Source of the DNA: Bacteroidales bacterium
GTDB lineage: Bacteria > Bacteroidota > Bacteroidia > Bacteroidales > UBA10428
Direction of reading: 5' to 3'
DNA length: 64,000 nt
Assembly: GCA_016935595.1 (NCBI GenBank)
Contig: JAFGQQ010000194.1
Coordinates: 17,421-81,420 of the forward strand
Part shown: positions 45,609 to 54,710 of the stretch, piece by piece
Position numbering within the stretch: position 1 is the first letter of the stretch
Layout: every line of letters starts with the position of its first letter
Program-made: the position numbers and the translations under genes
Notes under the pieces: generated by a model
Database searches by the model: none
Seen by the model: only the letters and a program-made list of their open reading frames with translations
Told to the model about the DNA's origin: nothing

Positions 45609-46877
45609 TCAACTTACAAACCTAATAAAATCAGCACCCGAAGGATTTTGAAATACCCTCAACCCAAACTGAGGTAAAATAGCCAAAATATGATCGAAAA
45701 TATCGGCTTGAACAGTCTCGTAATTTGCCCAAACCTGATCATTGCTAAATACATATATCTCTATCGGAATACCTGTTTCTCCAGGCTGTAACTGACGAAC
45801 CAAAAAAGTCATGTCGTTATGAATTTTCGGATGATTTTTTAAATAAGCTTCCAAATATTTTCGAAATGTACCCAAATTAGTCATTCTTCGACCGTTTACA
45901 ACAACAGTATCATCAACCCCTAACGATTGATTATAATCAGCAATTTCTTTCTCTTTTACTAACATATAATCTTTTAGCAAAAAAAAACTCTTAAACTTCT
46001 CTTTTTGTTCTGTTGTTAAAAAACATACACTATTCATATCAATATTAATATGACGTTTAATTCGTCGTCCGCCCGACTCCTCCATTCCTCGCCAATTGGT
46101 AAATGACTCTGATACTAAAGCATAAGTTGGTACTGTAGCAATTGTCTTATCCCAATTTTGAACCTTAACAGTATTAAGCGTTATTTCAATAACCGTTCCA
46201 TCGGCATTATGTTTAGGCATAGATATCCAATCGCCAATACGTAACATATTATTGGCCGATAACTGAATGCTTGCTACAAAACCCAAAATGGTATCTTTAA
46301 AAACTAATAACAAAACAGCAGCAATAGCACCCAATCCTGCAAATAGTTTTAACGGCGACTCACCAATAATTATGGAGATAATTAATATAATCCCCATAAA
46401 ATAGAAAATAATTTTAGCTATTTGAATAAATCCTTTAATTGGCCTATCTTTAGCCACTGATGTCGTTTTATATATATCTTCTATACCTGATAAAAATGAA
46501 GTGATTACCATAAGCACGGCAACAATCATATATATCAGCACAATAGATTTTAATACTTTCTCTTCAAAACTATTGCCTGGAATAATATAATTTAAACTGT
46601 AATAAAAAACCAATGCGGGCGCCAAATGTGCCAAACGATTAAATAGTTTTTTCTCAACAAAAATATCATCCCATACTGTTGATGATTTTTTTGCCAACTG
46701 TTCAATCCAGGCTACCATAATTTTCTTAGAAACAAAATCGGCAATCCAGGCAATAAGGATAATTAAACCTATTCCTATAATATGATTTGCTATTGATGCC
46801 TGATTTATAGTAAAACCTATACTTTGAAAAAATTCGTTAGTTTCAAATAAAAAATCTAGTTTAAATGACTTTGCCAT
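45609..46877 (-). CDS. mechanosensitive ion channel (MscS family)
   Basis: 422 residues. Several N-terminal membrane segments (~20-180), the pore helix KLFAGLGAIAAVLLLVFKDTILGFVASIQLSANN (TM3 with A/G packing), the beta domain RIGDWISMPKHNADGTVIEITLNTVKVQNWDKTIATVPTYALVSES, and a longer C-terminal portion than E. coli MscS. Protects against osmotic downshock. Single gene. Confidence 0.9.
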   Translation of the reverse strand: MAKSFKLDFLFETNEFFQSIGFTINQASIANHIIGIGLIILIAWIADFVSKKIMVAWIEQLAKKSSTVWDDIFVEKKLFNRLAHLAPALVFYYSLNYIIPGNSFEEKVLKSIVLIYMIVAVLMVITSFLSGIEDIYKTTSVAKDRPIKGFIQIAKIIFYFMGIILIISIIIGESPLKLFAGLGAIAAVLLLVFKDTILGFVASIQLSANNMLRIGDWISMPKHNADGTVIEITLNTVKVQNWDKTIATVPTYALVSESFTNWRGMEESGGRRIKRHINIDMNSVCFLTTEQKEKFKSFFLLKDYMLVKEKEIADYNQSLGVDDTVVVNGRRMTNLGTFRKYLEAYLKNHPKIHNDMTFLVRQLQPGETGIPIEIYVFSNDQVWANYETVQADIFDHILAILPQFGLRVFQNPSGADFIRFVS

Positions 46878-46935
46878 AATATTGATTTACTAATAGTTAT
46901 ACTTAATAATATAATATTATTAATAAGCATAATAT

Positions 46936-48051
46936 TTAATTAAACATTACAGAAATTCTTAAAAATGCAGCTAAAGAATTTTTATACATATCATTGGCTC
47001 CCGGATTAATAATATAATGTAAAACAGGCTGAATATTTAAATATTTATTTAAATTATATGTATAATTAAATTCGATATCGGTTTCATATTCATTATTATA
47101 AAAATTTACAAATGCACAACCTAAGGCCATACAATCATCTTTTTGCTTTTCAAAAATACCTTTATAAACTACTCCTACTCCAAAATATTTCTCATTAACA
47201 TTACCTTTCGAAGGAAACCAAGCCATTTGACCAAACGCACCAAACGATCGAAAACCTCTAATTAATAATTCCTTATCAATATTCGTGTAAAAACCATAAT
47301 TACCCTTTACTCTTGATGAATCAACCAAATTAAAAAATTCTGAACTATGATAAATAACCCCCAAATTAATATCAGTTATTAATTTATCGCTGGTATTAAA
47401 ATCAATTTGCCCAACATATAAAAAACCTTCATTATTACTAAAAGACCAATCAAAATTGTGAATGTCGTTTTTCAAAACACCGGGATCGCCGTCCCAGACA
47501 CCGGCTTTTAATTTAATTTTTTCAAACAAAGGTACAATTCCGGTAAATGCTAAAGCTGTTTTTGGAAAAATTGGAACTCCAATATTTAAAGGAAAAGTAC
47601 TATGAATGCCAAACGAACTATTAGTAAAAATGCTTCCATATTCACTGGTGCAAAATTCGGCATTAAAATCCTGTAATCCAACCATTAATGCAACAGAACG
47701 AAAATGATGTTTCAGATACAATAATTCAATAAAGGTATAATTTCCATTTTCAATATTAGAAACTACCTGTTTATCACCAATATAATTTTCCGACAATAAA
47801 CTGCCGTGAGTATTCATTCCATTAATAATTAATGAACTACCAACCCAATACTTACTGCTATTTATTTCAACTCCAACATCAATTAAACCCATAAAAACAT
47901 TACCCTTTCTTACTCCTCCCAAAATATTTCGCCCAACATCAGAAGTATAAGAAAAATTCCATTTCACCATTCTTTCATCTGCATTTATTTGTGAATACCC
48001 CTCATAAAGGCTCATAAAGGCAATAGCAATAACTATTAAATATCTCATCAT
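46936..48051 (-). CDS. OprB-like carbohydrate porin
   Basis: 371 residues from ATG 48051. Signal peptide ~1-20. The beta-barrel pattern, the motif VWDGDPG mid-protein, and a C-terminal YLNIQPVLHYIINPGANDMYKNSLAAFLRISVMF fit the OprB family (PF04966). Likely outer-membrane channel for a sugar. No sugar-use gene is adjacent. Confidence 0.75.
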   Translation of the reverse strand: MMRYLIVIAIAFMSLYEGYSQINADERMVKWNFSYTSDVGRNILGGVRKGNVFMGLIDVGVEINSSKYWVGSSLIINGMNTHGSLLSENYIGDKQVVSNIENGNYTFIELLYLKHHFRSVALMVGLQDFNAEFCTSEYGSIFTNSSFGIHSTFPLNIGVPIFPKTALAFTGIVPLFEKIKLKAGVWDGDPGVLKNDIHNFDWSFSNNEGFLYVGQIDFNTSDKLITDINLGVIYHSSEFFNLVDSSRVKGNYGFYTNIDKELLIRGFRSFGAFGQMAWFPSKGNVNEKYFGVGVVYKGIFEKQKDDCMALGCAFVNFYNNEYETDIEFNYTYNLNKYLNIQPVLHYIINPGANDMYKNSLAAFLRISVMFN

Positions 48052-48202
48052 CTGCAATCAATTTGTTTTTAGGCATAATAAACATAAAAACAAAAAATAT
48101 TCTCATTTGTTTAATAATTAAAACCATTAATTATTTATCACAAAAAATATAAATCTATCGCATTTATTAGTTTTTATTAAATGTAATTTATATAAATAGC
48201 AT

Positions 48203-48228
48203 AAAAAAAGGCCACCTTTAAGTGACCT
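48203..48228 (-). terminator. terminator of glyS
   Basis: AGGTCAC and GTGGCCT (7 bp with one G-U) with a 6-nt loop, followed on the minus strand by TTTTTTT. Lies 19 bases past the glyS stop. Confidence 0.8.
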
Positions 48229-48246
48229 ATAAATTAAATATTATTA

Positions 48247-49800
48247 CTAAATAATTTTTTTAAATAGCTCCTTAACACCAACTTTTTGAGTAATCATTCC
48301 GTGCAATTTTGAAATATTTACTCGCTCTTGTTCCATTGAATCGCGATAGCGAATTGTAACAGTATCGTCTTCTAATGTTTGATGATCGATTGTAATGCAA
48401 TAAGGTGTTCCAATAGCATCCTGACGGCGATAACGTTTCCCTATAGAGTCTTTCTCATCGTACTGACAATTAAAATCAAATTTCAAATCATCAATAATAG
48501 CTCTTGCTTTATCAGGCAAACCATCTTTCTTAACCAATGGTAATACAGCCAATTTAACCGGGGCTAATACAGGAGGTATACGTAACACAACACGTACATC
48601 TTTATTTCCGTCTTTTCCCTCAAGTTCTTCTTCAGTATAAGCTGCTGCCAAAATACTTAAAAACATACGATCAACACCAATTGACGTTTCTATCACATAA
48701 GGCACATAACTCTCACCCTTTTCAGGGTCAAAATACTGCATTTTACGTCCACTGTATTGTTGATGTTGTGACAAATCAAAATCAGTACGGGAATGAATGC
48801 CTTCTACCTCTTTAAAGCCAAATGGCATTTGAAATTCAATATCGGTTGCTGCATTAGCATAATGTGCCAGCTTATCATGATCGTGAAAACGATATTTATC
48901 ATCGCCCATCCCCAACGATTTATGCCAGCTCATTCGCGTTTGTTTCCATTTTTCGAACCATTCTAATTCGGTTCCGGGTTGTACAAAAAATTGCATCTCC
49001 ATTTGTTCAAACTCGCGCATACGAAAAATAAACTGCCTGGCAACAATTTCGTTACGGAATGCTTTTCCAATTTGTGCAATACCAAAGGGCAATTTCATAC
49101 GCCCTGTTTTTTGAACATTCAAAAAGTTTACAAAAATACCCTGGGCAGTTTCAGGACGAAGATATACTTTTAACGCTCCATCGGCAGTTGATCCCATTTC
49201 GGTTGAGAACATTAAATTAAACTGACGAACATCGGTCCAATTACGTGTACCCGAAACAGGACAAACAACTTCGTAATCGACAATAATCTGACGAAGTTCT
49301 TCTAAATCATTATTATTCAAAGCTGCTGCAAAACGAGCATGTAATTCATCTTTCTTTTTCGTATTTTCCAACACACGAGGATTTGTTTCAAGAAATTTTG
49401 CCTCATCAAACGAATCTCCAAATTTCTTCTTAGCCTTTTCAACTTCTTTAATTATTTTATCCTCATATTTAGCAATTGTATCCTCAATCAATACATCAGC
49501 ACGATAGCGTTTTTTACTATCTTTATTATCAATCAAAGGATCATTAAAAGCATCAACATGACCTGATGCTTTCCAAATGGTAGGATGCATAAAAATAGCA
49601 GAGTCAATTCCCACTACATTTTCGTGTAAAAGAACCATTGAATCCCACCAATATTTTTTAATGTTATTTTTTAATTCAACACCATATTGACCATAATCAT
49701 ACACAGCGCTTAATCCATCGTATATTTCACTACTCTGAAAAACAAAACCATACTCCTTACAATGAGCAATTAATTTCTTAAATACATCTTCTTGTGCCAT
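48247..49800 (-). CDS. glyS: glycyl-tRNA synthetase (single-chain, dimeric type)
   Basis: 517 residues, class II aaRS of the eukaryal/archaeal-like alpha2 type used by Bacteroidota. Motif 2 region GKAFRNEIVARQFIFRMREFEQMEMQFF, motif 3 GVDRMFLSILAAAYTEE, and an anticodon-binding domain ~410-510 (LAPVKLAVLPLVKKDG). Charges tRNA-Gly. Just downstream (minus strand, preceding in transcription) of the tRNA-Asn pair. Candidate -7 box TATTTTTG at 49844-49851. Confidence 0.96.
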   Translation of the reverse strand: MAQEDVFKKLIAHCKEYGFVFQSSEIYDGLSAVYDYGQYGVELKNNIKKYWWDSMVLLHENVVGIDSAIFMHPTIWKASGHVDAFNDPLIDNKDSKKRYRADVLIEDTIAKYEDKIIKEVEKAKKKFGDSFDEAKFLETNPRVLENTKKKDELHARFAAALNNNDLEELRQIIVDYEVVCPVSGTRNWTDVRQFNLMFSTEMGSTADGALKVYLRPETAQGIFVNFLNVQKTGRMKLPFGIAQIGKAFRNEIVARQFIFRMREFEQMEMQFFVQPGTELEWFEKWKQTRMSWHKSLGMGDDKYRFHDHDKLAHYANAATDIEFQMPFGFKEVEGIHSRTDFDLSQHQQYSGRKMQYFDPEKGESYVPYVIETSIGVDRMFLSILAAAYTEEELEGKDGNKDVRVVLRIPPVLAPVKLAVLPLVKKDGLPDKARAIIDDLKFDFNCQYDEKDSIGKRYRRQDAIGTPYCITIDHQTLEDDTVTIRYRDSMEQERVNISKLHGMITQKVGVKELFKKII

Positions 49801-49843
49801 ATTATTTTGATATTGTTACCGTTAGTTTAATAAAATTGAGGCA

Positions 49844-49851
49844 CAAAAATA
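49844..49851 (-). promoter_or_regulatory. candidate -7 box of glyS
   Basis: The minus strand reads TATTTTTG, matching TAnnTTTG, about 43 bases from the glyS start. No clear -33 partner. Confidence 0.35.
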
Positions 49852-49915
49852 GTGGATTTTTAGGTTTATGCGAATTTTTTAATGATTATATAAAATCATA
49901 TTAATTACATTTAAT

Positions 49916-49950
49916 AAAAAAGGGTCAGCAATTAAGCCAACCCTTTTTTT
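49916..49950 (-). terminator. terminator of the tRNA-Asn pair
   Basis: GGGTTGGC and GCTGACCC (8 bp, two G-U) around TTAATT, flanked by A and T runs on both sides, so it works in either direction. Confidence 0.78.
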
Positions 49951-49951
49951 G

Positions 49952-50025
49952 CTCCCCCTCTAGGACTTGAACCTAGGACCCCCTGATTAACAGTCAGGTG
50001 CTCTAACCAGCTGAGCTAAGGAGGA
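49952..50025 (-). tRNA. tRNA-Asn (anticodon GUU), distal copy
   Basis: 74 nt. Acceptor TCCTCCT/AGGGGGA, discriminator G, anticodon stem CCTGA/TCAGG with loop CTGTTAA (anticodon GTT), T arm CTAGG/CCTAG around TTCAAGT. Sequence identical to the copy 27 bases away. CCA is not encoded (the next bases are CAA). Confidence 0.95.
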
Positions 50026-50052
50026 AAATAATTTCTTTCCTTAATAATATTG

Positions 50053-50126
50053 CTCCCCCTCTAGGACTTGAACCTAGGACCCCCTGATTAACAGTCAGGT
50101 GCTCTAACCAGCTGAGCTAAGGAGGA
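50053..50126 (-). tRNA. tRNA-Asn (anticodon GUU), proximal copy
   Basis: Identical in all 74 positions to the neighbouring copy, with matching acceptor, D, anticodon and T arms. The two are separated by 27 bases and share the terminator at 49916-49950, so they are cotranscribed. Confidence 0.95.
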
Positions 50127-50217
50127 GTATAAATTTGTGTTAAAACCAACTTTTCATTAAAAGTGTCTCTTTCATTAACAGCGTTGCAAAACTATAAGGA
50201 TTCTTCAAATTATGCAA

Positions 50218-50225
50218 TATCTTTG
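50218..50225 (+). promoter_or_regulatory. candidate -7 box of adenosine kinase
   Basis: TATCTTTG fits TAnnTTTG and lies 35 bases before the ATG at 50261. No -33 element at the usual spacing. Confidence 0.4.
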
Positions 50226-50260
50226 CAAAAAAAATTTAATTATTTTCTAAAATCTTTAAT

Positions 50261-51235
50261 ATGAGCAATGTACTAGGAATAGGGAATGCCCTTGTTGATA
50301 TTCTAACCCAAATTAACGATGACAATATTTTAACATCGTTAAGCCTTCCTAAAGGGAGTATGCAATTGGTTAACAATAATGTAGCAGCTGATGTAATAGC
50401 AAAAACCAACCATTTAAAACGCGAACAAACCTCTGGTGGTTCGGCAGCCAACACAATTCATGGATTAGCTTCATTAGGCATTTCAACTGGTTTTATTGGT
50501 AAAGTTGGGAATGATGAATTGGGTAATTTTTTCCGAGATGATATGATTAAAAACAATATCGACCCAAAACTATTATTAGGAAATAACCCAACTGGAAATG
50601 CAATAGCACTCATTTCGCCCGACTCGGAACGTACTTTTGCGACTTATTTAGGAGCAGCCATTGAACTATCAGAATCAGATTTAAAAGATAAATTTTTTAA
50701 TGGCTATAAATATTTTCATATCGAAGGATACCTTGTTCAAAATAAAGAATTAATACGTAAAGCCCTTATAATGGCCAAAAATCATAAAATGATTGTATCG
50801 CTCGATTTGGCAAGTTTTAATGTGGTAGAATCAAATATTGAATTTTTAAAAGAGATGGCCAACGAATATGTTGATATATTATTTGCCAACGAAGAAGAAG
50901 CTAAATCATTTACAGGAAAAACTGAAGAAGAAGCTCTTAACGAAATGAGTTGTTATTGTAACATTTCTGTTTTAAAAATTGGCAAAAGAGGTTCGTTAAT
51001 TAAACACGGTAATGATATTTATAGAATAAAAGCTACCGAACAAAAAGCGATAGACACAACTGGAGCCGGTGATTTATATGCTGCAGGTTTTTTATATGGA
51101 ATGATTCACAAACTCGATTTAAATAAATGTGGTAATATCGGATCGATTGTTTCGGGGCATGTAATAGAGGTAATTGGACCAAAAATAAATAATAAAACCT
51201 GGAATATTATTAAAAAAGATATTGCAAAACTATAA
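50261..51235 (+). CDS. adenosine kinase / PfkB-family kinase
   Basis: 324 residues. PfkB signatures: N-terminal GIGNALVDILTQI, TSGGSAANTIHGLASLG, and the anion-hole/catalytic motif DTTGAGDLYAAGFLYG with the base Asp. Closest in style to bacterial adenosine kinases, which salvage adenosine to AMP. Other PfkB sugar kinases remain possible. Monocistronic with a long 3' region. Confidence 0.85.
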   Translation: MSNVLGIGNALVDILTQINDDNILTSLSLPKGSMQLVNNNVAADVIAKTNHLKREQTSGGSAANTIHGLASLGISTGFIGKVGNDELGNFFRDDMIKNNIDPKLLLGNNPTGNAIALISPDSERTFATYLGAAIELSESDLKDKFFNGYKYFHIEGYLVQNKELIRKALIMAKNHKMIVSLDLASFNVVESNIEFLKEMANEYVDILFANEEEAKSFTGKTEEEALNEMSCYCNISVLKIGKRGSLIKHGNDIYRIKATEQKAIDTTGAGDLYAAGFLYGMIHKLDLNKCGNIGSIVSGHVIEVIGPKINNKTWNIIKKDIAKL

Positions 51236-51288
51236 ATGATAAAAAATCAAATAAACATTAATCCTCTCCATTTACCATAAAATCCACA

Positions 51289-51443
51289 TTTGAAAATAAG
51301 AATTCAGTTATGTTTGTATTGCTAAAATATCACAAAAATCTATGATCCCTTTGTCAAAACCTTGACCTATAGTTTGATCATTTTATTAGTGTTTGTTCAG
51401 ATGTAAACCCTTGTATGAAACTCGTTTCTACAAGGGTTTTTTA
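51289..51443 (+). ncRNA. candidate small RNA gene (promoter and terminator)
   Basis: After the kinase gene lies TTTG (51289-51292), a 16-nt spacer, and the -7 match TATGTTTG (51309-51316), then a strong terminator at 51405-51443. No open frame spans the ~120 nt between. A transcript starting near 51322 would be ~120 nt. Alternatively the terminator is simply the distal end of the adenosine kinase mRNA. Confidence 0.35.
51405..51443 (+). terminator. strong plus-strand terminator after adenosine kinase
   Basis: AAACCCTTGTA pairs with TACAAGGGTTT (11 bp), extended by GAAAC/GTTTC inside with a one-base bulge, followed by TTTTTT on the plus strand. It lies 170 bases after the kinase stop and ends at the stop codon of the convergent queD-like gene. 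Confidence 0.88.
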
Positions 51444-51893
51444 TTCTTCGTTATCAGCAGCATACCACTCAGCATACGAAGTACCGGTTTCATGCAAACG
51501 TAAAGAATATAAATTAACATTCAAAGGTAATCTGGGCTTAATACGATGTGCAAAATCAATTAATAAATTTTCGCATGTAGGTTGATATTCAACTACTTCC
51601 AATCTATCAGTCATTTGAGGAATTACGGATATTAATTCCAACGGAGCAGATTTATTAATTAAAACAGTATGATCAAGACGATCAATAATTTCGTCTTTTA
51701 TAATTTTTTTTAAATCACCAAAATCCATAACCATTCCTAATTTTGGATTTTGTACATCACTTTCAGGCTTTCCAATAACAGTTACACGAAGAATATATGA
51801 ATGACCGTGCAAATTTTTACACAATCCATCATAATTCCATAATGCATGAGCCATTTCAAAATGAAACTCTTTTGTTAATCTTATATTACTCAT
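51441..51893 (-). CDS. queD: 6-pyruvoyltetrahydropterin synthase/QueD family protein
   Basis: 150 residues. Zinc ligands in FHFEMAHALWNYDGLCKNLHGHSYIL (His, and HGH) with the catalytic Cys, then MVMDFGDLKKI and a C-terminal LRLHETGTSYAEW. The C-x3-HGH arrangement fits QueD (6-carboxy-tetrahydropterin synthase, queuosine pathway) better than eukaryotic PTPS. No preQ1 riboswitch was seen upstream. Convergent with adenosine kinase. Confidence 0.88.
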   Translation of the reverse strand: MSNIRLTKEFHFEMAHALWNYDGLCKNLHGHSYILRVTVIGKPESDVQNPKLGMVMDFGDLKKIIKDEIIDRLDHTVLINKSAPLELISVIPQMTDRLEVVEYQPTCENLLIDFAHRIKPRLPLNVNLYSLRLHETGTSYAEWYAADNEE

Positions 51894-51961
51894 TCTGCAA
51901 CAAATATGGTTTATACCAAATCATCCAATACAACAAGGAAAAACAAAAAAAGTTTAACTGT

Positions 51962-52264
51962 TTACTGATTTAATGAACAACGACTCACACAATCAACAAT
52001 TTGTTTCAAACTATCATGTTTTAAAAAATAATAGGTGTTTTTTCCATCACGCTCTGATCCTAAAACGCCTTTATCTTTTAAAATGCCTAAATGATGCGAA
52101 GTGGTTGATTGCTCAATATCAAGCAATTTGTGAATTTCAGTAACAGTAAGCTTTCTGCCATCTTCCAAATGACTCATGATTGCAATACGCATAGGGTGCG
52201 CTATAGCTTTAAGCATATTTGCAGCCTTCTCAAGCTGTTCTGAATTTAGTTCGTTAATTTTCAT
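51962..52264 (-). CDS. ArsR-family transcriptional regulator
   Basis: 100 residues from ATG 52264 (an upstream GTG would add four). Winged helix with LKAIAHPMRIAIMSHLEDG, KLTVTEIHKLLDIEQSTTSHHLGILKDKGVL and ERDGKNTYYFL, the ArsR signature. No obvious metal-binding Cys pair (ELCVCDL) in the recognition helix, so it likely is not an arsenic sensor. 68 bp from the queD-like gene, on the same strand. Confidence 0.86.
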   Translation of the reverse strand: MKINELNSEQLEKAANMLKAIAHPMRIAIMSHLEDGRKLTVTEIHKLLDIEQSTTSHHLGILKDKGVLGSERDGKNTYYFLKHDSLKQIVDCVSRCSLNQ

Positions 52265-52396
52265 TATTTTAATCACAACACCAAAATTTAATAATGCAAA
52301 TATATGAATATATTTGATATGTTTTGAAAATCAGATTCATGTGTCGATTTTTTTTGAGTGATTTCAACTAAACAATTATAATCTCATATTAATTTT

Positions 52397-52404
52397 TAAA
52401 TTTG
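52397..52404 (+). promoter_or_regulatory. candidate -7 box of the prenyl synthase
   Basis: TAAATTTG fits TAnnTTTG, 36 bases upstream of the start codon; no clear -33 partner. Confidence 0.35.
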
Positions 52405-52440
52405 TTTCATTTGTAATCAAATGATGTAAGGAATAAAGAG

Positions 52441-53415
52441 ATGTCGGATATTGAATTTATTAAGAAAGTAATACATAATGAGATGAAAGAGTTTGAGCCC
52501 TATTTCAAATCAAGGCTTAAAACTCAAATTCCTTTACTTAACATTATTACCAATTATATCTTGCGCCGAAAAGGCAAACAAATACGACCAATGTTAGTTT
52601 TTCTTGCAGCAAAATTAAATGGTCAAATTCAAGAAGCATCATACATAGCAGCCTCATTAATTGAAATTTTACATACCGCAACACTAATTCACGATGATGT
52701 AGTTGATGAAACATATCAACGTAGAGGATTCTTTTCAATAAATGCACTTTGGCGAAGTAAAATAGCAGTTTTAGTAGGTGACTATTTTTTGTCGAAAGGC
52801 TTACTCACAGCACTTGACACCGACCAAATAGGTGTATTAAAAATTGTATCGGAAGCTGTACGTGAAATGAGTGAAGGTGAATTATTGCAAATTGAAAAAT
52901 CGCGAAAACTCGATATTACAGAAGAAATATACTTTCAAATTATTGAAAAGAAAACTGCTAGTTTACTATCATCATGCGCAGGTGCTGGAGCCTTATCGGT
53001 TGGTAGTTCAGAAGAGAACATCCAAATAATGAAAGACTTTGGACGCTATTTAGGTATAGCATTTCAAATTCGAGATGATCTGTTCGATTATGAAAAAATC
53101 GGTATTATTGGCAAACCTACAGGAAACGACATTAAAGAAAAAAAAATGACGTTACCGCTAATTTACGTGCTAAACAATGTTTCAAAATCAGAAAAAAAAC
53201 ATTTATTAAATACTATACGAAAACATCATAAAAACGAAAAAAAAGTACAGGATATTATTGAATATGTTACTTTAAATGGAGGTATAGAATATACTTATAA
53301 TAAAATGATTGAATATGCGAATAAAGCCATTTTACAACTAAATAAATATCCCGATAGTGAAATTAAAAATGCTTTAATATCTCTAGTCAATTATTCAACA
53401 AACAGAAAAAAATAA
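52441..53415 (+). CDS. long-chain polyprenyl diphosphate synthase
   Basis: 324 residues, trans-isoprenyl synthase. First aspartate-rich motif LIHDDVVDE, second QIRDDLFDY, both complete. The KGKQIRPMLVFLAA segment fits the GKxxRP substrate-binding motif. Makes C30-C40 chains for menaquinone; exact chain length is unclear. Convergent with deoC. Confidence 0.9.
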   Translation: MSDIEFIKKVIHNEMKEFEPYFKSRLKTQIPLLNIITNYILRRKGKQIRPMLVFLAAKLNGQIQEASYIAASLIEILHTATLIHDDVVDETYQRRGFFSINALWRSKIAVLVGDYFLSKGLLTALDTDQIGVLKIVSEAVREMSEGELLQIEKSRKLDITEEIYFQIIEKKTASLLSSCAGAGALSVGSSEENIQIMKDFGRYLGIAFQIRDDLFDYEKIGIIGKPTGNDIKEKKMTLPLIYVLNNVSKSEKKHLLNTIRKHHKNEKKVQDIIEYVTLNGGIEYTYNKMIEYANKAILQLNKYPDSEIKNALISLVNYSTNRKK

Positions 53416-53425
53416 TAATCTGTTT

Positions 53426-54319
53426 TTAAAAATAAACTACAGTTGATCTTATACCTTGCTCTATAGTTTTAATATCTGATAAAATATTATTTGCCAAGCT
53501 ACTTGCACCAATTCTAAACAAATTTTTATTTAACCATTCATCACCCAATAATTCCTGCACCAGATAATAATAAAAAACAGCACTTTTACTACTCGAAATT
53601 CCTCCAGCTACTTTAAACCCAACCTTCTTCCCTGTTTCAGAATAAAAACTCTTTATTGCATTCAACATCATATATGATGCTTCAGGTGTTGCGTTAACAG
53701 TTACTTTACCAGTTGATGTTTTAATAAAATCCGCGCCACCTTCCATAGCCAACAAACTTGCCTTCCAAATATTTTCATCCTCTTTTAATAAACCAGTTTC
53801 AAGAATTACTTTCAATTGCCCCAAACTGCCTATTGTATCTTTAATCATTTTAATTTCTTCAAGAATAAACTGATAATTCCCATCAAGAAACTCGCCAACC
53901 GAAATAACAATATCAATTTCATTAACACCAAAAGTTAATGCTTTTAGGGTTTCAGCTACTTTTACATCAGTAAATGTTTGTGATGAAGGAAAACCTCCAC
54001 TAACAACAGCAAGTGCAATATTTTTATTATTAAGAGACGATTTTAAAACCGGAGCAAAAACCGGATAAACACATACAGCTGCAACAGATGGCATTTCAGG
54101 AAATTTATATTGAAAATGATTTACCTTTTTACAAAACTCTTTTATACTAATAGCAGAATCATCAGAATTTAAAGATGTTAAATCAATTAAACTAAATATT
54201 TTCTTTAATATAGCGACATCTTTTGACGCCTCATCTACCTTTTCATTAATAGAATGGATCAATTTATTCATTTGATCTACATTAAAAATACGGGTAAAAT
54301 TTGCAAAAAATTGTTCCAT
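53426..54319 (-). CDS. deoC: deoxyribose-phosphate aldolase
   Basis: 297 residues, class I aldolase splitting deoxyribose 5-phosphate to glyceraldehyde 3-phosphate and acetaldehyde. Schiff-base Lys in DFIKTSTGKVTVNATPEA; second lysine in GFKVAGGISS; EIDIVISVGEFLDGNY in the centre. The ~35-residue N-terminal extension is usual for this group in Bacteroidota. Last gene of the dtd-mazG-deoC run. Confidence 0.92.
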   Translation of the reverse strand: MEQFFANFTRIFNVDQMNKLIHSINEKVDEASKDVAILKKIFSLIDLTSLNSDDSAISIKEFCKKVNHFQYKFPEMPSVAAVCVYPVFAPVLKSSLNNKNIALAVVSGGFPSSQTFTDVKVAETLKALTFGVNEIDIVISVGEFLDGNYQFILEEIKMIKDTIGSLGQLKVILETGLLKEDENIWKASLLAMEGGADFIKTSTGKVTVNATPEASYMMLNAIKSFYSETGKKVGFKVAGGISSSKSAVFYYYLVQELLGDEWLNKNLFRIGASSLANNILSDIKTIEQGIRSTVVYF

Positions 54320-54354
54320 AATTAGTCCATTTTTCAGTTATCAAGTAAATAAAT

Positions 54355-54693
54355 TTACTGTAATTTTTTATTGCTTTTATGTCTATTATCATCTCTATTT
54401 GTCTTTTTATCAATATTTTTAATTATTGCTTCAGAAAGATTAACACCTGTTTGATTTGCCAAACACACTAATACCCATAATACATCAGCCATCTCATCTG
54501 CTAAATTTGCATCCTCTCCTTTTTTAAATGATTGATCGCCATATTTACGTGAAATTACCCTGGCTAATTCACCAACTTCTTCGGTTAATAATACCATATT
54601 AGTAAGTTCATTAAAATATCTTACTCCATATTTATGTATCCAATTATCAATATTTTGCTGTAACTCATCTAATGTAATACTTAAATTATTCAT
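54355..54693 (-). CDS. MazG-like nucleotide pyrophosphohydrolase
   Basis: 112 residues, single MazG fold. Acidic ligands LLTEEVGELARVISRKYGD and LADEMADVLWVLVCLANQTGV (EExxE and DExxD). Hydrolyses non-canonical NTPs to NMP. The short Lys/Asn-rich tail is not conserved. Between dtd and deoC, with 17-35 bp gaps. Confidence 0.88.
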   Translation of the reverse strand: MNNLSITLDELQQNIDNWIHKYGVRYFNELTNMVLLTEEVGELARVISRKYGDQSFKKGEDANLADEMADVLWVLVCLANQTGVNLSEAIIKNIDKKTNRDDNRHKSNKKLQ

Positions 54694-54710
54694 TTTACAA
54701 TTTTAAATCA

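Noticed and set aside
51894..51961. preQ1 riboswitch upstream of the queD-like gene
   Set aside because: No preQ1-I-like stem plus A-rich tail found; the 68-base gap from arsR is too short and AT-rich.
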